From: CAZICM01 sp964537685
GTDB taxonomy: Bacteria > Myxococcota_A > Polyangia > Polyangiales > Polyangiaceae
Assembly: GCA_964537685.1 (NCBI GenBank)
Contig: CAZICM010000010.1
Span: forward strand, 149,956-213,955
DNA length: 64,000 nucleotides
Direction of reading: 5' to 3'
Under the pieces are notes generated by a model. It saw only the letters and a list, made by a program, of their open reading frames with translations. It did no database searches and had not been told where the DNA came from. The position numbers and the translations under genes were made by a program. This document shows, piece by piece, positions 16,608 through 25,313 of this stretch (positions are counted from its first letter, which is position 1; each line of letters begins with the position of its first letter).

Positions 16608-17603
16608 TCAATCGGCCTCTTTTTCTTCGCGTTCCTTGCGCTCAATAAATGGCCGGGGCACGGGCACCTTCACGCCATCCTTGGTGTCGGCACAGCAGCG
16701 AAAACCGACTTGATAAAACTTAAAGGTCGGCCCATGCGTTTTGGTCGTCAATCTGCATGTATTGCGCACCGGACCCCAATATCCGCCGTTGAGCGTTGAT
16801 GGCTGATCGGTCTCTGGATCGTCGGCCTGATTATCGGTCCACTCATCGACATTGCCCGACATGTCATAGGCGCCAAATGCGCTTACGCAATGGGGATGTG
16901 TACCGATGCGATCCGCCTGCCAAAGCCGGGCTAATTCTTCCTCGCGCGAGGCTTCGCTCATCATCGCGCTTACATCAAAAGGCACGGTTTTCCGGTCGAT
17001 ATTGCAAGGACTGGGCGAGCGCACAAATCCCCAAGGATAGGGAAGCCATTTCGGCCCTTCGCAGGCCAGTGTCCATTCGGAGCGGCGGCACAAGCGTTTT
17101 CCTGCCGAGGCGCATAGCTCTTTGGCCTCATACCAATCGACATACACCTTCGGGTTTTCGCCCGCGCGATTCGGCCATTCATGGCGATCGATACAAAACC
17201 TGCGGTAATCAGGCTCTTCCATGCACCGATTGCCGCGCGCGTATTCGGCGCAGCGGTATCCGATAGAGCCGGTCACGCGGGCGCAGGTATAGGCGAGCTT
17301 GGGGCAAAACATCCCTTCAACAAGGGTCATATCGCCTGGACACGCGGCCATGGCGATAGGGTCCAAATCAAAACGCCGCACATTCGAAACAGGCTCGCTG
17401 GATACGGCTGCGTCCGGACCCGCATCAGATAATTCAAGGGGCATTTCAACGAGAGAAGACGCGCTCGGAACAGCGGGGGGCGGCGGGGACACCTGTACTG
17501 AAACCTCTTGTGAAACAGGCCAGAAGCGCACCACCAGCGCAGTGCTTCCGATCAGCACACCCGCCGCGATGGCCTCCCCGATGCTCCTCGTCCGATCATT
17601 CAC
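16608..17603 (-). CDS. SUMF1/formylglycine-generating-enzyme-like membrane-anchored protein (first of pair)
   Basis: This 331-residue protein has an N-terminal membrane segment (IAAGVLIGSTALVVRFW), a Pro/Ser-rich linker, and a SUMF1-type domain carrying VYVDWYEAKELCASAGKRLCRRSEWTLACEG, SAFGAYDMSGNVDEWTD, LNGGYWGP and VGFRCC. Its layout matches that of the following gene, and the two are probably a tandem duplication that has diverged. In myxobacteria such domains occur often beside Ser/Thr kinases, where they may act as surface sensors; this is inference. It is the first gene of a minus-strand run, divergent from uvrA. The ATG at 17603 is used. Confidence 0.8.
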   Translation of the reverse strand: MNDRTRSIGEAIAAGVLIGSTALVVRFWPVSQEVSVQVSPPPPAVPSASSLVEMPLELSDAGPDAAVSSEPVSNVRRFDLDPIAMAACPGDMTLVEGMFCPKLAYTCARVTGSIGYRCAEYARGNRCMEEPDYRRFCIDRHEWPNRAGENPKVYVDWYEAKELCASAGKRLCRRSEWTLACEGPKWLPYPWGFVRSPSPCNIDRKTVPFDVSAMMSEASREEELARLWQADRIGTHPHCVSAFGAYDMSGNVDEWTDNQADDPETDQPSTLNGGYWGPVRNTCRLTTKTHGPTFKFYQVGFRCCADTKDGVKVPVPRPFIERKEREEKEAD

Positions 17604-17698
17604 AAGCGCCTGTGGCCACCTTGCTCGGAAAAAGTATCCCCCGGCCTAAATCGCAATGGCAAAAATCCGGGAAGATTGTGGTACGAGTCTCGGTCTCC

Positions 17699-20647
17699 AT
17701 GGACAGGCTCATCATTCGGGGGGCTCGGCAGCACAACCTTAAAAACCTAACCCTTTCCCTTCCGCGCAATCAGCTCGTTGTCCTCACCGGCCCGAGCGGT
17801 TCCGGTAAATCGTCGCTGGCCTTCGATACGATCTATGCCGAAGGACAGAGGCGCTATGTCGAATCGCTTTCGGTCTATGCGCGGCAGTTTTTAGAGCAGC
17901 TCAGCAAGCCCGATGTGGATTCCATCGAGGGCCTTTCGCCTTCCATCGCGATTGAGCAGCAAGCGCTCGCGAAAAGCCCTCGATCGACCGTCGGCACGGT
18001 GACGGAAATCGCCGACTATTTGCGCCTTTTGTTTGCGCGCGTCGGCACGCCCCACTGCCCCAATTGCGGCAAGCGCATCGAAGCTCAGACCGTTCAGCAG
18101 ATTGTCGACGGCATCCTGGGCATGGGTGAAGGCACGCGCTCCACCATCCTCGCCCCGCTCGCGCGCGCCCGAAAAGGCGAGCTGAAACTAGAGCTGGAAA
18201 AGCTTCGGAAAGAAGGCTTTGTGCGGGCCCGCATCGATGGAGAGCTTATCGATTTGGGCGATGACATCGTGCTCGATCGCAACAAGGCGCATGACCTGGA
18301 TGTGGTGATCGATCGCATTGTGATTAAGCAAGGCGTAAAGGGGCGGCTGACCGATTCAGTGGAATTGGCGCTGAAGCTGGGGGCGGGAAGACTGCTCGTC
18401 GACACATCAACCGAGCAGCAGAAAAGCGAGCCTGTATGGATGAGCGAGCGCTTTGCCTGCATCGACTGCGGCATTTCGCTGCCTCCCATCGAGCCGCGGA
18501 TGTTTTCGTTTAATGGCCCGAACGGCGCATGTCCGGCCTGCGATGGAATTGGCGTGCGCACCCGTATCGATCCCGAGCGGATCGTGCCCGATGAGCGCAG
18601 GACGCTTCGCGAAGGCGCGGTTGTGGCCTGGGGTCCTCGGGGCTCTTTGTCGCTGGCGACGGAAACCAACAAGGCAGTCACGGCTCTTTCGGCCAATCCC
18701 GACATGCCTTGGGCTTCGCTTCCGGAAGAAATAAAAACAGCCATTTTTTACGGTTCGGCGGGCTCCCCGGGCAAAGGCAAGAAAAAAACGGCGCCCTATG
18801 AAGGCATTGTGCCCAGGCTCGAGCGGCTTCTTCAGAGCGGCGATCCGGTGCGTAGCGATGAGGACGGCGATCACGAGGACGATTTGGATGAAACAGCGCT
18901 CGGAGCCGACGAAATAGGGCGATTTGTCATCAGCCGGATCTGCGATATCTGCCGTGGCAAACGCCTTCGCCCCGAGTCTTTGGCGATTACGCTAGGCGGC
19001 CGGAATATCGCCGATGTGGGGAGCATGCCGCTTCGCGCGCTCAGGCATTTTGTCGAGGTGCTGCTTGGAAATACAAAGGCCGAGGAGAAGGAAGATTCAA
19101 AGGCGGCCACGACGGCCTTCTTGCTCTCTCCGCGCGACAAAACCATCGCCGAGCCGCTTCTGCGCGCGGTCACGGCAAGGCTTGGATTTTTAATCGACGT
19201 GGGCCTGGACTACCTAACGCTCGATAGGCCGGCGCAAACGCTCTCAGGCGGCGAAGGACAGCGCATCCGCCTCGCCACGCAGATTGGCGCGGCACTGATG
19301 GGCGTGATGTATGTGCTGGATGAGCCTTCGGTGGGACTGCATGCCCGCGACAATACGAGGCTCTTGGAAGCCCTGCGCAAACTGGTCGATCTGGGCAACA
19401 GCGTCATCGTGGTGGAGCACGATCGGGAAGCCATCCTGGCCGCCGATTATGTGGTCGATCTAGGCCCGGGCGCGGGCGTTCACGGCGGCGAAATTGTCGC
19501 GGAGGGCACGCCCGGCGAAATCAGCACGAACCCCAGATCGGTAACCGGACCTTATCTGAGCGGCGAAAAACAAATTCCCATTCCCAAACAGCGCCAGGTG
19601 CCGGCCTCGGACAAAGTCATCCGCATCAGTGGCGCCCGCGCGCACAATCTCAAAAACGTCGATGTCGATATTCCACTCGGCTTGTTGATCTCGGTCACCG
19701 GCGTCTCGGGTTCGGGCAAATCGAGCCTGATGATCGATACGCTGCTGCCCGCAGCCAGAAATGCGCTCTACCGGACGAGCAATATCGTCGGCGAATGCGC
19801 ATCCATCGAAGGCTTGTCGCATATCGATAAAGTCATCTCTATCGATCAAGCTCCAATCGGCCGCACGCCGCGCTCCAATCCCGCAACCTACACCGGCGTA
19901 TTTGGCTTTCTCCGCGAGCTGTATACCGGCCTGCCCGAAGCCCGCATGCGCGGCTACAAGGCCGGCCGCTTCTCGTTCAATGTCAAGGGAGGCCGCTGCG
20001 AAGCCTGTCAGGGCGACGGTGTGATCCGCATCGAAATGCACTTTTTGCCCGATATTTTTGTGACGTGCGAGACCTGCGGCGGGCAGCGTTACAACCGCGA
20101 AACGCTCGAGGTGAAGTACCACGGCCTATCGATCGCCGATGCGCTGAATCTCACGGTCGAAAAAGCCTTGGAGCAGTTTCAATCCATTCCAAAAATCCGC
20201 GAGAAATTGGCTGCGCTCTCCAGGGTGGGCCTGGATTATGTGCGGCTCGGCCAGCCCGCAACCACACTCTCGGGAGGCGAGGCGCAGCGCGTGAAGCTTG
20301 CCCGCGAGCTTGCCCGGAAAGCCACGGGGCGCACCCTTTATGTGCTGGATGAGCCGACAACCGGCCTTCATTTCTCGGATATCGAGCTGTTGATCGAAAG
20401 CCTGCTCAGCCTGCGCGACGCGGGAAATACCGTGCTTGTCATCGAGCACAATCTCGATGTGATCTGCTGTAGCGATTGGGTGATCGATTTAGGCCCAGAA
20501 GGCGGGGAGCGGGGCGGACAACTGCTTGCAGCGGGAACGCCGGAGCAGGTTGCCGCGTGCGCCGATTCCCATACCGGCAAATGCATTGCCGACACGCTGG
20601 CCAATCATCACAAGGCCCAGGAAAGGCGCGCTAGGCGAAAGGCTTAG
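17699..20647 (+). CDS. uvrA: Excinuclease ABC subunit A (UvrA)
   Basis: The start is set at the ATG at 17699 (MDRLIIRGARQHNLKNLTLS), the conserved UvrA N-terminus, giving 982 residues; the open frame extends further upstream without homology. Both ABC modules are complete: Walker A GPSGSGKSSLAFDT and GVSGSGKSSLMIDT, signatures LSGGEGQRIRLA and LSGGEAQRVKLA, and Walker B YVLDEPSVGLHARD and YVLDEPTTGLH. Zinc modules CIDC...CPAC and CEAC...CETC are present. UvrA is the damage-recognition ATPase of nucleotide excision repair and works with UvrB and UvrC, neither of which is nearby. The protein is slightly longer than the usual 940-970 residues, owing to an acidic insertion around DEDGDHEDDLDETA. 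Confidence 0.98.
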   Translation: MDRLIIRGARQHNLKNLTLSLPRNQLVVLTGPSGSGKSSLAFDTIYAEGQRRYVESLSVYARQFLEQLSKPDVDSIEGLSPSIAIEQQALAKSPRSTVGTVTEIADYLRLLFARVGTPHCPNCGKRIEAQTVQQIVDGILGMGEGTRSTILAPLARARKGELKLELEKLRKEGFVRARIDGELIDLGDDIVLDRNKAHDLDVVIDRIVIKQGVKGRLTDSVELALKLGAGRLLVDTSTEQQKSEPVWMSERFACIDCGISLPPIEPRMFSFNGPNGACPACDGIGVRTRIDPERIVPDERRTLREGAVVAWGPRGSLSLATETNKAVTALSANPDMPWASLPEEIKTAIFYGSAGSPGKGKKKTAPYEGIVPRLERLLQSGDPVRSDEDGDHEDDLDETALGADEIGRFVISRICDICRGKRLRPESLAITLGGRNIADVGSMPLRALRHFVEVLLGNTKAEEKEDSKAATTAFLLSPRDKTIAEPLLRAVTARLGFLIDVGLDYLTLDRPAQTLSGGEGQRIRLATQIGAALMGVMYVLDEPSVGLHARDNTRLLEALRKLVDLGNSVIVVEHDREAILAADYVVDLGPGAGVHGGEIVAEGTPGEISTNPRSVTGPYLSGEKQIPIPKQRQVPASDKVIRISGARAHNLKNVDVDIPLGLLISVTGVSGSGKSSLMIDTLLPAARNALYRTSNIVGECASIEGLSHIDKVISIDQAPIGRTPRSNPATYTGVFGFLRELYTGLPEARMRGYKAGRFSFNVKGGRCEACQGDGVIRIEMHFLPDIFVTCETCGGQRYNRETLEVKYHGLSIADALNLTVEKALEQFQSIPKIREKLAALSRVGLDYVRLGQPATTLSGGEAQRVKLARELARKATGRTLYVLDEPTTGLHFSDIELLIESLLSLRDAGNTVLVIEHNLDVICCSDWVIDLGPEGGERGGQLLAAGTPEQVAACADSHTGKCIADTLANHHKAQERRARRKA

Positions 20648-20653
20648 CCGCGC

Positions 20654-21016
20654 TCAGCCGAAATCTTTTTCGGCCCGCTCCTGATCTTCCTTGCAGCGAA
20701 TGCACAGTGTCGTTTCGGGCCGGGCTTCCAGCCTTTTAATCGAAATCTCTTCCTCGCATTCCTCGCAAGTACCAAAGGTGCCTTCTTCAATCTTCACAAG
20801 AGCCCGCTCAATCTTGTCGAGCAATCCCTTTTCCCGGCCCCGGAGCCGGAATGTGAACGATTGAAGATACTCACTCGAGGCCAAATCCATCTCATCCGGC
20901 AGATCATTCGCGTCGAGCGCCATGTCTTCGCTCAGCGTTTGCTTGGCCTTCTTGATGATTTCATCCCGCTTGGTTTCGAGAAGCACCTTGAATTTCTTGA
21001 GCTGTGCTTTGTTCAT
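20654..21016 (-). CDS. dksA: DksA/TraR family RNA polymerase-binding zinc-finger protein
   Basis: This 120-residue protein is shorter than E. coli DksA (151 aa) because the N-terminal extension is missing. The coiled-coil tip is PDEMDLAS, matching the PDPVDRAA tip of E. coli DksA with its two acidic residues and Ala that act in the secondary channel of RNA polymerase. The end has the C4 zinc finger CEEC...CIRC and the conserved KRLEARPETTLC. The function is very probably transcriptional control of the stringent-response type with ppGpp. It starts with ATG at 21016 and is convergent with uvrA. Confidence 0.93.
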   Translation of the reverse strand: MNKAQLKKFKVLLETKRDEIIKKAKQTLSEDMALDANDLPDEMDLASSEYLQSFTFRLRGREKGLLDKIERALVKIEEGTFGTCEECEEEISIKRLEARPETTLCIRCKEDQERAEKDFG

Positions 21017-21102
21017 GGCACTTTTCCCGGTGAGATTGCATCACTGCTTCAGCGAGCCGCGATGCCGTTTTTTTGTGTTGCGCAAAGTGCTCCGCCTTCG
21101 CG

Positions 21103-22149
21103 ATGAAGCACATTTCACGAATCGAAAGGCGCGGCAGCGTAGGCATCGCGATTCATTCCGTCAACCAAAGACGCGAGGTTCCATTGACTTCTCTCGATTT
21201 CAATCCCGATCGCACAGCAACACCCCCCAAAGATGCGGCGTCTGTCATCGTGCTCCGCGATGGTGAGCGCGGTGTTGAAGTGTTTTGTGTGCACAGGCAC
21301 GCCCGCTCCGCATTTTTGGGAGGCGCCGTCGTGTTTCCCGGCGGCAAACTCGATGCGGCCGATGCTTCCGACGATTGGGTGGCTCTTACGACGCCCATGC
21401 ATGCGCGGACGCTCGCTTTTGCAGCGCCTTATTTCGAAGGCCCAAACCCCGCCGAAGCGTCCCCGGCAACGCCTGAACAAATCGCTTCTTCAATGTCTTC
21501 AGCGCCTCCTGATGATCCCCGTCATCCCCTTCGGATTGCGCGCTCCATCGCCATCGCGGGATGCCGCGAAACCCTTGAAGAAGGCTGTATTCTGCCCACC
21601 GAACCAGCTCCGCTTTCGCACGAGCAACTGATCGCCCTGCGTAACGATTGCCACGCGGCGCACACAACCCTCACCAAGGCCCTGAGCGCACTCGGCCGCC
21701 ACCTCGACCTCGGCCAATTGGTGCCCTGGGCCCGGTGGGTAACCCCCAAAGCAGAATCCCGTCGCTACGATGCCCGTTTTTTTCTACTTCGGCTTCCAAA
21801 AGGCCAAATCGGTAGGCATGACGAACACGAAACCACCCAGAGTTTCTGGGCAACACCGCAGGATGTTCTCGACAAATTCATGCAAGGTCATATCTTCGTC
21901 GCACCTCCAACAACCCGATCGTTGGAGTTGCTCACCAAAGCCGGAGATGTCGCACATGCAATGGCCTTGGCAGAGCAGCAGTCCCTTGCACCAATCTGTC
22001 CGCAGTTTGTTCCGGGCGATGAAGCAACTGGACCTTACCTGGCCTTGCCGGGGGATCCTGCTCACGACGTGAAAGAAAAGCGGGTGGAAGGGTCAACCCG
22101 ATTCGTTCTTAGGGATGGCCTTTTTGTGAGCGGACCGCTAACACCCTAA
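21103..22149 (+). CDS. NUDIX hydrolase, NUDT19-like (acyl-CoA-type)
   Basis: The nudix motif appears as REtlEEgcI at about residues 150-160 within RSIAIAGCRETLEEGCI. The upstream AASVIVLRDGERGVEVFCVHRH and FLGGAVVFPGGKLDAAD match the large NUDT7/NUDT19 type of nudix proteins that cleave CoA derivatives. The protein is 348 residues from the ATG at 21103; a TTG at 21073 in frame is possible and no ribosome site decides. There is an insertion with AETSP-rich sequence between the strands and the nudix box. It is cytosolic. The substrate call is inference from resemblance only. Confidence 0.8.
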   Translation: MKHISRIERRGSVGIAIHSVNQRREVPLTSLDFNPDRTATPPKDAASVIVLRDGERGVEVFCVHRHARSAFLGGAVVFPGGKLDAADASDDWVALTTPMHARTLAFAAPYFEGPNPAEASPATPEQIASSMSSAPPDDPRHPLRIARSIAIAGCRETLEEGCILPTEPAPLSHEQLIALRNDCHAAHTTLTKALSALGRHLDLGQLVPWARWVTPKAESRRYDARFFLLRLPKGQIGRHDEHETTQSFWATPQDVLDKFMQGHIFVAPPTTRSLELLTKAGDVAHAMALAEQQSLAPICPQFVPGDEATGPYLALPGDPAHDVKEKRVEGSTRFVLRDGLFVSGPLTP

Positions 22150-22201
22150 CCACCGTGGGGGCCTGCACGGTTCACAAAACCGAGTGAGGATTTCAAAAGC
22201 C

Positions 22202-22786
22202 ATGGAAGAGACTGAAACAAACGCCGCACCCGAGCTCTATACGGCCAGTGATGTGGCCCGATTTTGCCAAGTTGATTTGAAGACGATCCATAACTGGGCG
22301 GACAAGGAGCAAATACGGCACTTCCGCACACCGGGAAGGCACTTGCGCTTTCGGCGGCTGGATGTGCTCGATTTCCTTCGGAAGTTTGGTTACCCGATTC
22401 CGGACGCGCTGCGCCAAGGCAAGCCCAAGGTGGTTGCGATCGATAACGATCCGACCATGCTGACTGCGCTTCGAAAAGCCTTGTCCAAGCGTTTTGAGCT
22501 GACCACCTTTCAAGATCCGCTCGATGCGCTGGTCGCGATCGGAAGCGTTCAGCCGGATGCGCTGGTGTTCGATGTGCGCTCGCCGGGTATTGATGGGCTG
22601 CGCTTGATCGAAAGGCTGCGCGCGCTGGAGCCCACGGGGCATATCCGCTGCGTCGTCTACACCACCGGCGAAGAGCTTCGGAAAGCATCGATCGACGCAG
22701 GTGCCTACGACTACGTGCTCAAAGGCGAAGCGTCCACGCTGCGCGACGCGCTTGAGAAGCTGATGGGTTTGGAGCGCACTGTCTAA
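22202..22786 (+). CDS. HTH (excisionase/MerR-type) plus receiver-domain protein
   Basis: Start ATG 22202 (194 aa), with TGAGGA about 11 bases upstream. Residues ~10-62 are an excisionase-like winged HTH (LYTASDVARFCQVDLKTIHNWADK, then RHLRFRRLDVLDFLRKFGYPIP). Residues ~73-190 are a response-regulator receiver: acidic pair in AIDNDP, phospho-acceptor Asp in VFDVRSPGIDGL, Thr in YTTGE and Lys in YVLKGE. The order is reversed from normal response regulators, where the receiver comes first. No adjacent histidine kinase is seen. It is probably a DNA-binding regulator controlled by phosphorylation. Confidence 0.85.
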   Translation: MEETETNAAPELYTASDVARFCQVDLKTIHNWADKEQIRHFRTPGRHLRFRRLDVLDFLRKFGYPIPDALRQGKPKVVAIDNDPTMLTALRKALSKRFELTTFQDPLDALVAIGSVQPDALVFDVRSPGIDGLRLIERLRALEPTGHIRCVVYTTGEELRKASIDAGAYDYVLKGEASTLRDALEKLMGLERTV

Positions 22787-22825
22787 ACAAGCATTTCGCT
22801 TCTAAGAAATGTCCGCGGGCCGACG

Positions 22826-24685
22826 CTATTTCCCATCCCGGTAGGCCCGGATGGCATTCACAATCGCATCCGCCATTTTTTGCCTAAAATCCGCCGACGC
22901 TAGACGCGCCTCTTCTTGGGGATTGGAGATAAAGGCCGTTTCAAACAGCACCGCGGGCATATCCGTCCCCGCGAGCACATAAAAACCTGCCGTCTTCACG
23001 CCTTGATCTTTCATGTCGGGATAGCGCGAAAGCAGCGAGCCCATTGCCGAACGCTGAAGCAGCTCGGCCACATGGCGCGAGCGTTCGATGGTGTCGCCCG
23101 AGAGCAGGCCCGACAAAACTTGGGCCATCTCGGCGCTTCCATTTTCTTCCGCCGGCTCGTCCGCTGAACGCTTTTTCCCATTCAACAAGGCATTTTCGCG
23201 GGCCGCTACCCTCGCGGCGGCGAGCTCGGGATTGCGCAGCTCATCGAGATAAAAGGTCTGCACACCCCGGGCTACACCGTCCTCCGATGCGTTGCAGTGA
23301 ATCGAAACAAAGAGATCCGCATGGAAGGCATTGGCGCGCGCAGCCCTTAAATCCAAGGGGATATACGCATCGCTGTCCCGCGTGAGCAGTGTGTCAATCC
23401 CAAACTCATGCGCGAGCACCGGCGCCGCCCTGTGTGCGATATCCAGCGTCACATCTTTCTCGCGAAGCCCTGTCGGCCCGACCGCGCCCGTATCGTTTCC
23501 GCCATGGCCCGGATCCAGCACCACCCTGCGCACTTCCCGCTTTCCATCAGCCAATCGCCGTTCTTGCTGATGCTGCGGACGCGAGCTCACATCGACGACG
23601 ATGCGAAATGGATCGGGCAAATAGAACACGCGCTTGTGCATTGCCGCCGATAGATCGAGCACCACGCGCGTACCGCTTTCCTGCGCCCCAATGCGAATCT
23701 GAGACACGGCTCCGCCCACGCCGATTTCTTTAGGGACGCCTTTGGCGCTTGCCCGATCGATATCCACGAAAATACGGGGCGGCTTGCCCGATGCCGCGTC
23801 GGCCGCCAGCGCACCCACACTAAAAGCCGCGGGCCGGCTGAGATGAATCACGACGCGCGCGCCTTTGTCCGAACCATGCCGTTCAACCGAAAGGATCTTG
23901 CTTGGACCGCTTTGAACGGTATCCCGCGAAGGCGTGACGACAACATCGCCGTCCGCGTCGCGCAAAGGCAGCCCGGCGCTGGATGAGGAACTTGGCGACG
24001 AAGCCTGTGGCCCCGAAGAAGGCACTTGAGCAAGCCCGCCGTCCGAGATCCCCCGAAGCGCAAGAAGTGCCGCCGCATTGCCCTCCATCTCGAGCGCGCG
24101 CATCCCTTCGCCGCTTGGCCTAAACGCCGTCAGATACGCCATGGCCGAATCCATCGAGGCCAGGCATGGACTCTTTTCGCCCTTGTTCAGCGCTCCCGGC
24201 GCATCCAGCAAAACAGCCTGCCGCCGCTTCGCCAAATACAACTCCCGAAACGATTGAGAGGCATCCCTCGCCATCTCACCCACCAACAAAGCCCGCCTGC
24301 GATCGGCCTCGCAGCCTTCCTCCCGACCACTGGCCGCCGCCGAAACCGCCGCATAGAGCTCCACAGCCTCCCGACCATCGGAAGCGCTTTGATCGAGCCT
24401 CCACAAACGCGCTCTTAAATCGGCCGCCAGACGCGCCAGACGCGCCCCCTCTTCGGTCTTGCCCGCCCGGGCCGACGCAATCGCCAGATGATCCGCAAGC
24501 GCCACGGTTTCGGCCCGCACGGGAAGCTCCGCATCCGCCGAAAGCAAAGCCGTAGCCCGCTCCACATCGCCCGGAGGCGAAGACACAGGAGGCCCCGCCG
24601 TTTCCTGCCCGCATCCCAGCGAAGCGATCACCAAAAAAAGCGCCCCCGAAACACAGCCTCTGCGCTTAAGATATGGCCGCGGCAA
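22826..24685 (-). CDS. N-acetylmuramoyl-L-alanine amidase, lipoprotein
   Basis: The frame is open to 24790 but would overlap the divergent gene. A TTG at 24685 with GAAGGG six bases upstream gives a good signal peptide ending LVIASLGC (lipobox), so 619 residues are assumed. Residues ~40-250 are helical and Ala/Arg-rich, an AMIN-like domain starts near ILSVERHGSDKGARVVIHLS, and the amidase_3 domain begins at RRVVLDPGHGGNDTGAVG. It shows DPGHGG, RDSDAYIPL, SIHCNA and LFETAFISNPQEE, so all zinc-ligand motifs and the catalytic Glu are present. It cleaves the lactyl-amide bond of peptidoglycan during cell separation, acting in the periplasm. The start is uncertain. Confidence 0.88.
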   Translation of the reverse strand: MPRPYLKRRGCVSGALFLVIASLGCGQETAGPPVSSPPGDVERATALLSADAELPVRAETVALADHLAIASARAGKTEEGARLARLAADLRARLWRLDQSASDGREAVELYAAVSAAASGREEGCEADRRRALLVGEMARDASQSFRELYLAKRRQAVLLDAPGALNKGEKSPCLASMDSAMAYLTAFRPSGEGMRALEMEGNAAALLALRGISDGGLAQVPSSGPQASSPSSSSSAGLPLRDADGDVVVTPSRDTVQSGPSKILSVERHGSDKGARVVIHLSRPAAFSVGALAADAASGKPPRIFVDIDRASAKGVPKEIGVGGAVSQIRIGAQESGTRVVLDLSAAMHKRVFYLPDPFRIVVDVSSRPQHQQERRLADGKREVRRVVLDPGHGGNDTGAVGPTGLREKDVTLDIAHRAAPVLAHEFGIDTLLTRDSDAYIPLDLRAARANAFHADLFVSIHCNASEDGVARGVQTFYLDELRNPELAAARVAARENALLNGKKRSADEPAEENGSAEMAQVLSGLLSGDTIERSRHVAELLQRSAMGSLLSRYPDMKDQGVKTAGFYVLAGTDMPAVLFETAFISNPQEEARLASADFRQKMADAIVNAIRAYRDGK

Positions 24686-24761
24686 AAAGCGCCCTTCGAC
24701 AGCGAACGGACCTAAAGCGCTGCCGCTGTGACAAGCCCCTTCCGACGCGCGGAGCTCATTC

Positions 24762-25247
24762 GTGTCCGAACCCACAAGCTCTTCCACCACAACACCTATC
24801 TACGCCGACCGCGTAACCGGTGAGAACTTCCGGGACGCCACGCATATGATCAACAGCTATCTTCGGCGATACGCGCCCCGCGCAAAAGCCTTGGACGCGT
24901 CGATCAGCCCCGAACTCGACGAATCAGGCTACGCCGAAGTGCAGCGCGGCCCCCTCATCGTGGGCATCAATGTTCTCGAGGATCGGGGCGTGCTGATGGT
25001 GTTCGTTCCTCTGATGGAAGTGCCCAGCCATGACCGGGAATCGTTTTACCGGCACATCCTCGAATTGTCGTTTATTGCGACGTCCGACGCGGCCTTTGCT
25101 ATCAACGCGCCCCGCAATGAAGTGGTGCTTCGCTGCCTGAGAAGGCTTTCCGCGCTCGATTACGAAGAATTCGACGATATCGTCACAACCCTGGGGGATG
25201 TGGCCTCTCAATGGCATGATTTGCTGCGCCGCAAATATGCGCTGTAG
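24762..25247 (+). CDS. YbjN-like / CesT-fold small protein
   Basis: This 161-residue protein starts with GTG at 24762, preceded by GGAG. It looks like the T3SS-chaperone/YbjN fold: alternating strands RGPLIVGINVLEDRGVLMVFVPLMEV and the closing helix LRRLSALDYEEFDDIVTTLGDVASQWHDLL. It is cytosolic, with no signal peptide or membrane segment. The next gene lies 66 bp downstream on the same strand and may be co-transcribed. The fold assignment is moderate and the role is unknown. Confidence 0.6.
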   Translation: MSEPTSSSTTTPIYADRVTGENFRDATHMINSYLRRYAPRAKALDASISPELDESGYAEVQRGPLIVGINVLEDRGVLMVFVPLMEVPSHDRESFYRHILELSFIATSDAAFAINAPRNEVVLRCLRRLSALDYEEFDDIVTTLGDVASQWHDLLRRKYAL

Positions 25248-25313
25248 ATGTTCTCGCGCGAAGCCCGATACGAAAACCGATAGGCCTGACCCGATACGAA
25301 GCTGGATGTCCTC

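Noticed and set aside
22791..22812. Bidirectional terminator (CATTTC...GAAATG)
   Set aside because: Six-base stem, AT-rich, no U-tract.
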